Assembly: GCA_964470055.1 (NCBI GenBank)
Contig: CAYXZZ010000013.1
Coordinates: 1 to 29,459 of the forward strand
Direction of reading: 5' to 3'
Length of the DNA stretch: 29,459 bases
Source: JAEDES01 sp964470055
Lineage (GTDB): Bacteria; Bacillota_I; Bacilli_A; RF39; UBA660
Shown piece after piece: positions 15,702-23,229 of the stretch. Under the pieces are notes generated by a model. The model was not told where the DNA came from and searched no databases. It saw only the letters and a program-made list of their open reading frames with translations. How positions within the stretch are numbered: position 1 is the stretch's first letter; each line of letters begins with the position of its first letter. Both the position numbers and the translations under genes were made by a program.

Positions 15702-15788
15702 AACATCCCTCTTTCTAATATTTTTATCAGACAATAACCATTCTACTAATAAATTATTATCAAACAATATTTATTTTATTAAAATTTA

Positions 15789-17084
15789 TTAAATCTTCTT
15801 TTTATTTTTCTTAGGCAGAACTATCGGAATTGTAAATTCTATTACTAAACCATTATCATTTCTTGCCCATATCTTTCCATTTTGCATCTCAACAAACTCT
15901 TTACAAATAGAAAGTCCAAGTCCTGATATCTTCCTTGATTCATCAGTTGTAAAAAACGGATCAAATATCTTCTCAAGAAGAACATCATCCACTCCCGGAC
16001 CATTATCCCTAATACTAAATAATACCTCTTTTCCATCACTAGTAATTTCTACATTAATTATTCCATTTTCCTGAACAAACCTTAAACTATTAGAAATTAT
16101 ATTAGAAAATATTCTTTTTAATTTCAAAACATCAACATTAACAACTTCATTACCACATTTACTAACTATATTAAACTCAATATTTTTACTTTCAAGTTCT
16201 ATTTTATAATCAGCATTTAAGTCTTTAACAATATCCTTAACCATAACATTATCTAACTTTAATTTTTTATTATCATAATTCGTTAAATAATCATCAAAAG
16301 TACCTAAAATATTCTTAATATGCATTGCCTTTTCATTTATTTTAACACTATATTTTCTGGCATATTCAACGCTTAAATTTTCATCATTCATTAAATCTGA
16401 ATAACCAATTATTGAAGTAAGTGGTGTTTTTATATCATGAGAAATAGACGCAATAATTCTATTCTGTTCTTTCTTTTCTTCTTCCAACGAATTAACTAAA
16501 TTCACAAACTCATTCTGAATAATATCTAATTCTGTATTAATTTCATTTCTAGAAGGCTTCTTTCCAAATTTATATGCTCTAATATCATTAACAATTCTTT
16601 GAATTGGATTAATAATTGTCTTACCAGTCGCAAAAAATGTCGACATCATCAAGACAAATATCACAAATATTTGAAAAGCAATCAAACTAATTGCCATACT
16701 TGTTACACTAAAATTTCTATGTAAATAAGCATTTAGAATATACATTTTCCCATCAATATCAATAACATCACTAAATAAGAAAAAGTCAGCATCCTTCACT
16801 TCAATCGTTATAATTTCTTGCTTTTCTTCATCAACTACTCGAAATTTAGCATTATACTTTTTCGAAATGCGCATCAGTTCATTCTCAAAATCTTCAAAAG
16901 TTTCATATTCTTTATTCAACTCTTCAACTTCAATTATCTTTCTTACTTCATTATTATAAATAAATGCCGGCTTGATTTTAAAGTTATACCAAAATACCAA
17001 AGAAATAGCATTTATTAAAACAATAATACTCACAATAATGAAAATATTTCTTCTTAAAACACTATCTTTAAATAATTTATTCAT
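15789..17084 (-). CDS. Membrane sensor histidine kinase
   Basis: A 431-residue kinase. TM1 (about 13-34) and TM2 (about 131-155) enclose an extracellular sensor of about 95 residues, followed by a HAMP-like linker (NPIQRIVNDIRAY). The H box ISHDIKTPLTS has phospho-acceptor H216, and the ATP domain shows ISNSLRFV (N box), IRDNGPGVDD (G1), FDPFFTTDES (F) and GLGLSICKEF (G2). The acidic HDIKTP motif places it in the HisKA class. The ATG at 17084 overlaps the response-regulator gene by 8 nt (AGGG 9 nt upstream), so the pair is coupled. The stimulus is unknown; the flanking genes suggest the envelope. Confidence 0.9.
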   Translation of the reverse strand: MNKLFKDSVLRRNIFIIVSIIVLINAISLVFWYNFKIKPAFIYNNEVRKIIEVEELNKEYETFEDFENELMRISKKYNAKFRVVDEEKQEIITIEVKDADFFLFSDVIDIDGKMYILNAYLHRNFSVTSMAISLIAFQIFVIFVLMMSTFFATGKTIINPIQRIVNDIRAYKFGKKPSRNEINTELDIIQNEFVNLVNSLEEEKKEQNRIIASISHDIKTPLTSIIGYSDLMNDENLSVEYARKYSVKINEKAMHIKNILGTFDDYLTNYDNKKLKLDNVMVKDIVKDLNADYKIELESKNIEFNIVSKCGNEVVNVDVLKLKRIFSNIISNSLRFVQENGIINVEITSDGKEVLFSIRDNGPGVDDVLLEKIFDPFFTTDESRKISGLGLSICKEFVEMQNGKIWARNDNGLVIEFTIPIVLPKKNKKKI

Positions 17085-17769
17085 CTTCAACTACCCTAAC
17101 AAATTTATAACCATAACCCCATATAGTTAAAATATATTTATCATTATCTTTTAGTTTGTCCCTAATACTCTTAATATTAACCGCAACAGTTCCAATATCT
17201 CCATATTCACTGCCCCAAACAGATTCAAATATCTGTTCTTTAGAAAGAGCAATTCCAGCATTCTCCATCAAATATCTAAGTAATTCAAATTCTCTAGTCG
17301 ATAAATCAATTCTTTTATCATTTCTCTTAACTTCAAAACTTTCTGTGTTTAAAGAAATATCTCCAATTTTAATAATATTACCTTTAACTATCGTATTATT
17401 TCTCTTATTCATTCTTAAATGTGACTTAACCTTCAATAACAACTCTGTATTATCAAATGGTTTCGTAATATAATCATCTCCACCTATTTCATATCCAACA
17501 ATCTTATCAACCATTTCACTTTTAGCCGATACAAAAACAATTGGTATCTTAACTTTATCTCTTATTTTAGAACAAAGTTCCGTTCCACTAAGTTCTGGCA
17601 TCATAATATCAAGTAATATTAAATCATAATCAAAGTCTGCTCTACTAATTACCTCAAGTGCCTCAACTGAATTATTAATAATATTAGACTCAATTCTTTC
17701 TTTTTTTAGTACCAAAGAAATTAACTCAGAAATATCCTTATCATCATCAACAATCAATACCTTTGCCAT
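17077..17769 (-). CDS. OmpR/PhoB-family response regulator
   Basis: A 230-residue regulator. The receiver domain (about 1-118) has the acidic pair DDD near residue 8, phospho-acceptor D54 in LILLDIMMPELSG, and the conserved lysine in YITKPF. The C-terminal winged helix shows STREFELLRYLMENAG and a recognition helix TVAVNIKSIRDKL; the wing is IWGYGYKF. The ATG at 17769 has GAGG 8 nt upstream; the in-frame GTG three codons upstream lies in that site. It is first in the operon with its kinase. The promoter upstream carries an inverted repeat that could be its own operator. Confidence 0.93.
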   Translation of the reverse strand: MAKVLIVDDDKDISELISLVLKKERIESNIINNSVEALEVISRADFDYDLILLDIMMPELSGTELCSKIRDKVKIPIVFVSAKSEMVDKIVGYEIGGDDYITKPFDNTELLLKVKSHLRMNKRNNTIVKGNIIKIGDISLNTESFEVKRNDKRIDLSTREFELLRYLMENAGIALSKEQIFESVWGSEYGDIGTVAVNIKSIRDKLKDNDKYILTIWGYGYKFVRVVEDE

Positions 17770-17830
17770 CTTCTCCACCTCACTTACTACTTATAATAAA
17801 CTATAAATAATAAATTTTTTATTAAAAATA

Positions 17831-17857
17831 ATTAAACTCCTTAATTCTTAGTTTAAT
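17831..17857. repeat. Inverted repeat at the start of the two-component transcript
   Basis: Perfect 8-bp arms ATTAAACT and AGTTTAAT flank an 11-nt spacer, directly after the -10. It may be an operator for autoregulation or a leader hairpin. Confidence 0.5.
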
Positions 17858-17886
17858 ATTATAAAGAAGAATTCACCTCTCGTCAA
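17858..17886 (-). promoter_or_regulatory. Promoter of the two-component operon
   Basis: The minus strand reads TTGACG (17886-17881), a 17-nt spacer, then TATAAT (17863-17858). Start near 17851, about 80 nt before the response-regulator ATG. Confidence 0.8.
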
Positions 17887-17892
17887 ACGCAT

Positions 17893-17919
17893 CAAAAAAG
17901 CAAAGAATTAACTCTGCTT
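17893..17919 (-). terminator. Intrinsic terminator overlapping the end of the first PF06541 gene
   Basis: On the minus strand AGCAGAG (17918-17912) pairs with CTTTGCT (17905-17899), then a run of six T. The gene's stop (17910-17908) lies in the loop. Confidence 0.75.
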
Positions 17920-18549
17920 ATCATCTATAAATTCTGAATTAGGATAAATCTTTCTCATAAATTCTTCTGTATATTTATTATCAATCCAAAGTTCTACTTT
18001 ATTTCTCGCTACAACACCATTTCGTCTTTGTTTTCTTCTACACCCTGCAAGACATGAAATAATTGTATTATAAATCATAAAACCAAATACCATCATCGTT
18101 ACTAAAATATCAAAATGCTCACTATGAATAATCCTATTCATCATTTCCAATATAACAGGATATCCTTTGCACCACAAAACTCCAAAGAAACTAAATCCTA
18201 ATAAATACACTAAATTAATTCGACCATGTAAATTAAACTTCATCTTTGAATAATCCCAAGCAGAAGTTCCCATCAACTTTTCTTGAAATATACTAGATAC
18301 ATACTCAACTACGCCACTTATTAAAAAAGTTACTAAAAAAATTGTATACCACTTATGAATATGAAAAACCTCCACAACCGCCGCTATAAACAACGTCGCA
18401 AATCCATAAATCGGAATAAAATGACCATAGATTAATCCTTTTCTACTTTCAAACTTCTTCCATCTAATCATACACCAAATAGTTTCAAGTAAAAATCCAA
18501 AGAACCCGCCTAACATAAATATCCAAAAGAATCTCATAAAATCTTCCAA
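17908..18549 (-). CDS. PF06541 putative ABC-transporter-permease-like membrane protein (copy A)
   Basis: A 213-residue protein with about five membrane helices, of the family named putative ABC transporter permease (CmpB-like). Landmarks are GGFFGFLLETIWC near the N-terminus, GLIYGHFIPIYG, and AWDYSKMKFNLHGRINLVYL, the family signature. The tail after the last helix is charged and ends DNKYTEEFMRKIYPNSEF. No ABC ATPase lies nearby, so the transport role is only by name. The TTG at 18549 has GGGAGG 8 nt upstream and is preferred; an ATG at 18537 has only a weak GGA. It is divergent from the TetR gene and probably repressed by it. A second copy follows at 19267. Confidence 0.75.
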   Translation of the reverse strand: MEDFMRFFWIFMLGGFFGFLLETIWCMIRWKKFESRKGLIYGHFIPIYGFATLFIAAVVEVFHIHKWYTIFLVTFLISGVVEYVSSIFQEKLMGTSAWDYSKMKFNLHGRINLVYLLGFSFFGVLWCKGYPVILEMMNRIIHSEHFDILVTMMVFGFMIYNTIISCLAGCRRKQRRNGVVARNKVELWIDNKYTEEFMRKIYPNSEFIDDKQS

Positions 18550-18583
18550 TATAACATCCTCCCAAATAAGTAATACAATGAAA

Positions 18584-18611
18584 ATTATAGTAAATTAATC
18601 CCAAAAGTAAA
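18584..18611 (-). promoter_or_regulatory. Promoter of PF06541 copy A
   Basis: The minus strand reads TTTACT (18611-18606), 16 nt, then TATAAT (18589-18584). It faces away from the TetR promoter. Confidence 0.5.
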
Positions 18612-18629
18612 GCACACTTCCCAATCAAT

Positions 18630-18650
18630 TGTCCAAATTTTGACATTGTC
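18630..18650. promoter_or_regulatory. Operator candidate for the TetR-type regulator
   Basis: TGTCCAAATTTTGACA (18630-18645) is a 16-bp palindrome with one mismatched pair, and GACATTGTC (18642-18650) is a second, overlapping one. The 10-mer ATTGTCCAAA occurs twice, at 18628 and 18645. The site covers the TetR -35 box and lies just upstream of the divergent promoter, which suits joint repression. Confidence 0.6.
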
Positions 18651-18668
18651 CAAAAAATATCATATACT
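18640..18668 (+). promoter_or_regulatory. Promoter of the TetR-type gene
   Basis: TTGACA (18640-18645), 17 nt, then TATACT (18663-18668). The start would be near 18675, giving a very short leader. Confidence 0.8.
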
Positions 18669-18684
18669 TTTTTTAGGTGATTAT

Positions 18685-19236
18685 ATGAAAGTTCAAAATA
18701 AATATTCTTCCTCAATTAAAACAAAAGAACTAATCAAACAAACATTTTCTACCCTTATAACAGAAAAACCAAATATTAAAGATATAACCGTAACAGAACT
18801 AGTCTCTCGCGCAAAAATTGCCCGTTCATCCTTTTATACCCATTATGATAATATCTATGACGTAGCCAAAGAAATTCAAGATGAAACTCTAGAAACATTT
18901 GCAGAAAAACATAAAGAATTAAAAACCATCAAAGAAGTAAATCATTACTTTGATGAAATATTCGAATTATTTAAAAAAGACCAAGAAACATATAAAACTC
19001 TCCTTCAAGGCGACTTTGCCATTACTCTCCTAGAACGTCTAAGAAAACAAACTGAACAAACACTTTATGATTATTTTCAAAACAAGAATATCGACCATCT
19101 TCACTTAAAAGTAACCTTTTTTACCGATGGTTGTATTCTTTTAATTATTAAATATTTTAATGGACAATTAACCGAAAAATCCGATGAAATTTGTGCCTAT
19201 ATGAAAGAAACATTCAACTCATTTTTCTCAAATTAA
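18685..19236 (+). CDS. TetR/AcrR family transcriptional regulator
   Basis: A 183-residue regulator. The N-terminal helix-turn-helix is seen in KTKELIKQTFSTL, TVTELVSRAKIARSSFYTHY (the conserved S/T-FYxHF-like core), then YDVAKEI. The C-terminal ligand domain is helical and of the small type. The ATG at 18685 has AGGTGA upstream; the in-frame start at 18640 lies inside the promoter. Orientation is opposite to both flanking genes, which are paralogs of each other. An operator-like palindrome overlaps its promoter, so autorepression and repression of the divergent PF06541 gene are likely. The ligand is unknown. Confidence 0.88.
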   Translation: MKVQNKYSSSIKTKELIKQTFSTLITEKPNIKDITVTELVSRAKIARSSFYTHYDNIYDVAKEIQDETLETFAEKHKELKTIKEVNHYFDEIFELFKKDQETYKTLLQGDFAITLLERLRKQTEQTLYDYFQNKNIDHLHLKVTFFTDGCILLIIKYFNGQLTEKSDEICAYMKETFNSFFSN

Positions 19237-19258
19237 AACAGGATAACCTGTTTTTTTT
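19236..19258 (+). terminator. Terminator between the convergent TetR and PF06541-B genes
   Basis: AAACAGG (19236-19242) and CCTGTTT (19247-19253) form a 7-bp stem with a 4-nt loop, followed by a T-run; flanking A residues allow some action on the other strand. Confidence 0.8.
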
Positions 19259-19266
19259 ATTATAAA

Positions 19267-19908
19267 TTAACTTTGTTTTTCATCAACAAATATCAAATTA
19301 GGAAAAACTTTTGCTATATACTCATCAGTATATTTATCATCTATCCAAATTTCTAACCTGTTTTGAGCACTGATTCCCTTTCTTCTATTTTTCTGTCTTA
19401 TTCCCACTACATAAGATACTAAAAAATTAAATATCATAAACAAAAATAATAGGATTGCTAAAAACGCTAGTAAATGTTGACTAGAAATTATAGTCTCTAA
19501 TAAACCTAAAATTACTGGATACCCCTTACTCCACACAACACCTACTAATCCAAAACCTAATAAATAAGTCAAATTAACCCTTCCGTGTAAATTAAGCCGC
19601 TTCTGCGAATAATCCCAAAATAAAACTCCCATACTTTTTTCTTGAATATAACTAGTTCCATATTCAACTATTCCACTCACTACAACAGATACTAAAAAAA
19701 TAACTCCCACATTTTTAAATTCAAACAATTCCACCAACATCGCAATAACCATTCCCGCAATCCCATACATTGAAGTAAAGTAACCATAAATTAAATCTTT
19801 TCTTTTCTGAAATTTTCGACTCATTATAAAACACCAAACAGTCTCAAATATCGATCCTAAAAAACAACCAATTGTAAATACCCAAAAATATTTAATTAAT
19901 AAATTCAT
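19267..19908 (-). CDS. PF06541 putative ABC-transporter-permease-like membrane protein (copy B)
   Basis: Also 213 residues and clearly paralogous to the protein encoded at 17908-18549: the same helix pattern, LIYGYFTSMYGIAG, and FWDYSQKRLNLHGRVNLTYL, with about half of residues shared by eye and an equivalent charged tail ending VFVDEKQS-like (FVDEKQS here, FIDDKQS in copy A). AAAGGAGA lies close upstream of the ATG at 19908. It is convergent with the TetR gene. The promoter is not clear; transcription from the region 19920-19950 is assumed. The two copies may form a heteromer or respond to different cues; that is inference. Confidence 0.75.
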   Translation of the reverse strand: MNLLIKYFWVFTIGCFLGSIFETVWCFIMSRKFQKRKDLIYGYFTSMYGIAGMVIAMLVELFEFKNVGVIFLVSVVVSGIVEYGTSYIQEKSMGVLFWDYSQKRLNLHGRVNLTYLLGFGLVGVVWSKGYPVILGLLETIISSQHLLAFLAILLFLFMIFNFLVSYVVGIRQKNRRKGISAQNRLEIWIDDKYTDEYIAKVFPNLIFVDEKQS

Positions 19909-19952
19909 CTAGTATTCTCCTTTGTTGAATACTATGAACTTTAAAAAAAATA

Positions 19953-19982
19953 TATGAAAAAAGACGTCTTAAAACGCCTTTA
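19953..19982 (-). terminator. Intrinsic terminator after the MATE fusion gene
   Basis: On the minus strand AAAGGCG (19981-19975) pairs with CGTCTTT (19966-19960) with one G-T pair, followed by a T-rich run. Confidence 0.75.
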
Positions 19983-19983
19983 T

Positions 19984-21957
19984 CTAATCCTTCAATTTTA
20001 AAACATAATCAACTATTATCTCAGCAGTCTTTAAAGAACCAATCGAAGAATCAATACATAAATCATAATTTTCTGCTTTACCAAAAGTCTGTCCTGAAAT
20101 TATCTTGTAGTAAGCCGCCCTATTTTTATCAGATTTTTTAATATTCTTTTTCGCCTCACTTTTACTATCGCCATACATTTCCATAACTCTTGCAACTCGA
20201 TACTCTTCTGGTGCATAAATAAATATTCTTACTAGGCTTTTATTTTCTCTTAAGACATAATCAGCCGCTCTTCCTACAAGTACACAAGAACCTTTTTCCG
20301 CAATCATTTTAATTACCTTTTCCTGAGCCAAAATTGCTTGTTTTACAGGTTCTGTAGTTAAATATAAATCATGCAAAGCATTTCCACTTTTATTAATATT
20401 TGAAATAAACTCTTTATCAAGACCACTCTCTTTTGCTGCTAAAGCAGTCATCTCCTTGTAATAGTATGGAATTCCTAATTTCTTAGAAACTAACTCTCCA
20501 ATATACTTTCCCTGGCTACCATGCTCCCTAGAAATAGTAATAATAACTCCTTCTTTTGAGTCTTCAATAACCGCAACAGATTTTTCTAACGCCTTATCCT
20601 TACCAAGATTCTTAAAGAATAAAATAACTAATATAGTTGAAATAATAACCCCAATAACATCCGCTATTGGTGCTGCCCAAAGAACACCTTTTACTCCATA
20701 AAAATATGGCAAAATAATTACTAATGGTACAAAACAAATAATATCTCTAACTAAAGACACAATCGCTGCTTTAAATGGTTCACCTACAGCCTGAAAGAAA
20801 ATTGAACTCATTTTAATTACACAAGTAAATAAAACAAATAATAAGAAAATTTTAAATGTTAAAACTGCAAATTCCATATAAAGTTTAGATTCACTGCCAA
20901 ATAAACCTATTACTAATTCTGGACATAATTGAAGTACCAAAGTTCCAATAATTCCAACTATAACAGTAACTACTAAAACTATTTTATATGTCTCTTTAAC
21001 CCGCTCATATTTCTTAGCACCAAAATTATATCCTAAGATTGGCTGTGCCCCTAAAATAACTCCAACTACTACATTAATAATAATTGTAAATACTTTCATA
21101 CAAATACCAATTACCGCAATCGGAATATCACTTCCATATTTTGAAATTGCTCCATATTTTGCTAACATAATATTACTTACCAATGAAATAACTACAATTG
21201 ACATTTGCGTAATAAATGTTGAAACACCAAGTTTTACCACATTACTAAATAACTTCAAATTAATCTTAAAACTATTCTTTGAAAGTTTAAAGGTCTTACT
21301 ATGAAAATAATAAATAATTGAAATAATTAAAGATACAACCTGTCCAATAATAGTAGCCCAAGCCGCTCCTTCAATTCCAAATCCACACTTAAAAATAAAA
21401 ATTGGATCTAAAATAACATTAATCACTGCACCTACTAAAGTACACATCATAGAAGCCATAGGTGAGCCGTCTGCTCTAATGATTGGATTCATCACATTAC
21501 CCATCATATAAACAGGTATAAACGCCAAAATTATCTTAAAATAATCTCTTGCATACCCGATTGTTGCCGCACTAGCACCAAACATATAAAGCAACTTATC
21601 CATAAAGACAAATCCCAATATTACAAATATAATACTAACAATAAAATTGATTAGTAAACTATTACCAATTGCTTGATCAGCGTTCTCAGTATCACCTCTA
21701 CCTTGACATAAAGATAAAAAAGCCGCTGCTCCATCACCAAAACACCAAGCAAATGCCATCGCAACCACTGTAATAGGAAATACAATTGACGTTGCCGCAT
21801 TACCTAAGTAACCAAGTTCACTATTACCAATGAATATTTGATCAACTATATTATATAAAGAACTAATAAGTAATGACAAAATACATGGAATAGAAAACTT
21901 AAGCAATATTTTTGATATTTTTTCAGTTCCTAAATATTTATTTTCCTCATTTTTCAT
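19984..21957 (-). CDS. MATE family efflux transporter fused to a cytidylate-kinase-like domain
   Basis: A 657-residue fusion. Residues ~10-450 are a MATE/MatE exporter with about 12 helices, using Na+ or H+ to expel drugs or metabolites; visible are the two repeat halves, NPIIRADGSPM and a GAQPILGYNFGAKKY motif at the start of the second half. After a short linker, residues ~470-657 match the cytidylate kinase-like family (PF13189): GVIITISREHGSQGKYIG (P-loop-like), YYKEMTALAAKESG, CVLVGRAADYVLRE and RVARVMEMYG. The ATG at 21957 has AAGAGGAG 8 nt upstream; the GTG at 21966 overlaps it. Whether the kinase domain is active, and on what, is unknown. It has its own promoter and a leader hairpin. 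Confidence 0.85.
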   Translation of the reverse strand: MKNEENKYLGTEKISKILLKFSIPCILSLLISSLYNIVDQIFIGNSELGYLGNAATSIVFPITVVAMAFAWCFGDGAAAFLSLCQGRGDTENADQAIGNSLLINFIVSIIFVILGFVFMDKLLYMFGASAATIGYARDYFKIILAFIPVYMMGNVMNPIIRADGSPMASMMCTLVGAVINVILDPIFIFKCGFGIEGAAWATIIGQVVSLIISIIYYFHSKTFKLSKNSFKINLKLFSNVVKLGVSTFITQMSIVVISLVSNIMLAKYGAISKYGSDIPIAVIGICMKVFTIIINVVVGVILGAQPILGYNFGAKKYERVKETYKIVLVVTVIVGIIGTLVLQLCPELVIGLFGSESKLYMEFAVLTFKIFLLFVLFTCVIKMSSIFFQAVGEPFKAAIVSLVRDIICFVPLVIILPYFYGVKGVLWAAPIADVIGVIISTILVILFFKNLGKDKALEKSVAVIEDSKEGVIITISREHGSQGKYIGELVSKKLGIPYYYKEMTALAAKESGLDKEFISNINKSGNALHDLYLTTEPVKQAILAQEKVIKMIAEKGSCVLVGRAADYVLRENKSLVRIFIYAPEEYRVARVMEMYGDSKSEAKKNIKKSDKNRAAYYKIISGQTFGKAENYDLCIDSSIGSLKTAEIIVDYVLKLKD

Positions 21958-22001
21958 ACACTTCACTCCTCTTTTATTTTATCATCAACCATTTTTAAGG
22001 C

Positions 22002-22041
22002 AAAAAAATACACGTGTAATAAGTCAGTTATTACACGCGTA
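22002..22041 (-). terminator. Strong hairpin with U-run in the MATE leader (terminator or attenuator)
   Basis: On the minus strand a 14-bp stem (13 of 14 pairs; arms 22041-22028 and 22022-22009) with a 5-nt loop is followed by seven T (22008-22002). It could end the upstream lipoprotein transcript, but it also lies after the MATE promoter, where it would act as an attenuator. The downstream arm contains the perfect palindrome TACACGTGTA. Confidence 0.75.
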
Positions 22042-22060
22042 ACGCTGGTCGACTCGTTTC

Positions 22061-22090
22061 ATTGTACCAAAAATAATGAAAAAAATGCAA
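22061..22090 (-). promoter_or_regulatory. Promoter of the MATE fusion gene
   Basis: The minus strand reads TTGCAT (22090-22085), 18 nt, then TACAAT (22066-22061). The start would be near 22054, giving a leader of about 97 nt. Confidence 0.55.
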
Positions 22091-22110
22091 GCACAAATTT
22101 AATTTTTTAA

Positions 22111-22536
22111 CTACTCAACTTCACAAGTATATGGATATAAAGCAAAATCATTTTCTTCCATCGTTGAAAGAATCAATTCCACTAAATTATCAGACTGTGA
22201 ATTTTCAAAAACATTAACTGATTCTTTATATATTACTTTCAATTCATTATCACTCAACTTAGAGACATCATAAGATGCATCCTTTGAATATATTTCCAAC
22301 ACATCATCAAGAGATATTTTCTTCAAATACTCATCACTATAACTTATAACACTATATTTTTCAAATTCAGTAACTTTATTATCTTCCACCACATATCTTT
22401 CATGATAAACCGTACTCGGATTTTCTCCAATAGCCTCACTTACACAAGAAATAGTTCTTCTCCCATCAGCATTTCCACATCCAGTCAACATTAATATCAA
22501 AATAAAACCAATCGCAACACCCAAAAATTTCTTCAT
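22111..22536 (-). CDS. Small lipoprotein of unknown function
   Basis: A 141-residue protein with a lipoprotein signal peptide (MKKFLGVAIG..., lipobox LTGC, lipidated cysteine about residue 20). The mature part is acidic, with YHERYVVEDNKVTEFEKYSVI suggesting a beta-rich start as in the DUF1307/YehR group; that assignment is weak. A pair of cysteines (CVSEAIG and the C-terminal YPYTCEVE) could form a disulfide. The ATG at 22536 has GGAG 7 nt upstream; the ATG at 22542 would be too close. It should sit on the outer face of the membrane. Confidence 0.65.
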   Translation of the reverse strand: MKKFLGVAIGFILILMLTGCGNADGRRTISCVSEAIGENPSTVYHERYVVEDNKVTEFEKYSVISYSDEYLKKISLDDVLEIYSKDASYDVSKLSDNELKVIYKESVNVFENSQSDNLVELILSTMEENDFALYPYTCEVE

Positions 22537-22576
22537 AAACATTCTCCTTTACTATAATGATTATAACTTAAACATC

Positions 22577-22614
22577 CAAAAAAAGAAGAGAATTATCTTT
22601 CATAAAATCTCCTC
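22577..22614 (-). terminator. Intrinsic terminator overlapping the tsaC stop
   Basis: On the minus strand GAGGAGA (22614-22608) pairs with TCTCTTC (22591-22585) with one G-T pair across a 16-nt loop, then seven T. The stop TGA (22602-22600) lies in the loop. Confidence 0.6.
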
Positions 22615-23193
22615 AAAGTAATTTCTGATTTCATTTGACATTTTACCATCTCGTAAAATATTTAATTTATCTCCATCTATCTTCACAATTGTTGAAGAAA
22701 CACTTTTTATCTCTCCACCATCTTCAATATAGTCAATCTTCTCAATCAAATTCTCTTCAAGCATACTAATATCAGTAATGACTTCTGTCCCTGTAATATT
22801 TGCACTAGTAGAAATTACTGGTCTTCCTAATTTTTCTATTATTTTTAATAAATCATCATTATTAGGAACTCTTATTCCAACATAGTCCTCATTATTAGTA
22901 ATCAATCCACTAATTTTTTCATTTTTCTTTAAAATGATTGTCACAAGTCCTGGCCAAAATTTTCTCATCAGCATTTTCTCATACTTACTGATTTTAGAAA
23001 CATATTCTTCAACCATTTCAATACTACTCATAAGTAAAATAAGCGGCTTACTATAAGGTCTTTTCTTTACTTCAAATACTCTTTTTATGACTTCATCATT
23101 TAAAGCATCCCCCATAATCCCATATACAGTATCAGTGGAACTAATAACCAACCCACCTTCTTCTAATACTTGACAAATACTTACTATATCCAT
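22600..23193 (-). CDS. tsaC: L-threonylcarbamoyladenylate synthase (TsaC/Sua5/YrdC)
   Basis: Makes threonylcarbamoyl-AMP from threonine, bicarbonate and ATP for t6A37 on ANN-decoding tRNAs. The 197-residue YrdC-domain protein shows GGLVISSTDTVYGIMGDA (16-33), the KKRPYSKPLILL substrate loop, KFWPGLVTIIL, and STSANITG near 140. Its length is that of a YrdC-only enzyme rather than the longer Sua5. The ATG at 23193 has AGGG 8 nt upstream; the reading frame extends to 23220 without a ribosome site. It follows the P-loop ATPase gene in the same direction by about 36 nt and shares its terminator. In other bacteria it is usually near other tRNA or redox genes, so this company is unusual. Confidence 0.9.
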   Translation of the reverse strand: MDIVSICQVLEEGGLVISSTDTVYGIMGDALNDEVIKRVFEVKKRPYSKPLILLMSSIEMVEEYVSKISKYEKMLMRKFWPGLVTIILKKNEKISGLITNNEDYVGIRVPNNDDLLKIIEKLGRPVISTSANITGTEVITDISMLEENLIEKIDYIEDGGEIKSVSSTIVKIDGDKLNILRDGKMSNEIRNYFEEIL

Positions 23194-23229
23194 ACACTCA
23201 TCCCTACAAAATGATATCATAAAATTATT

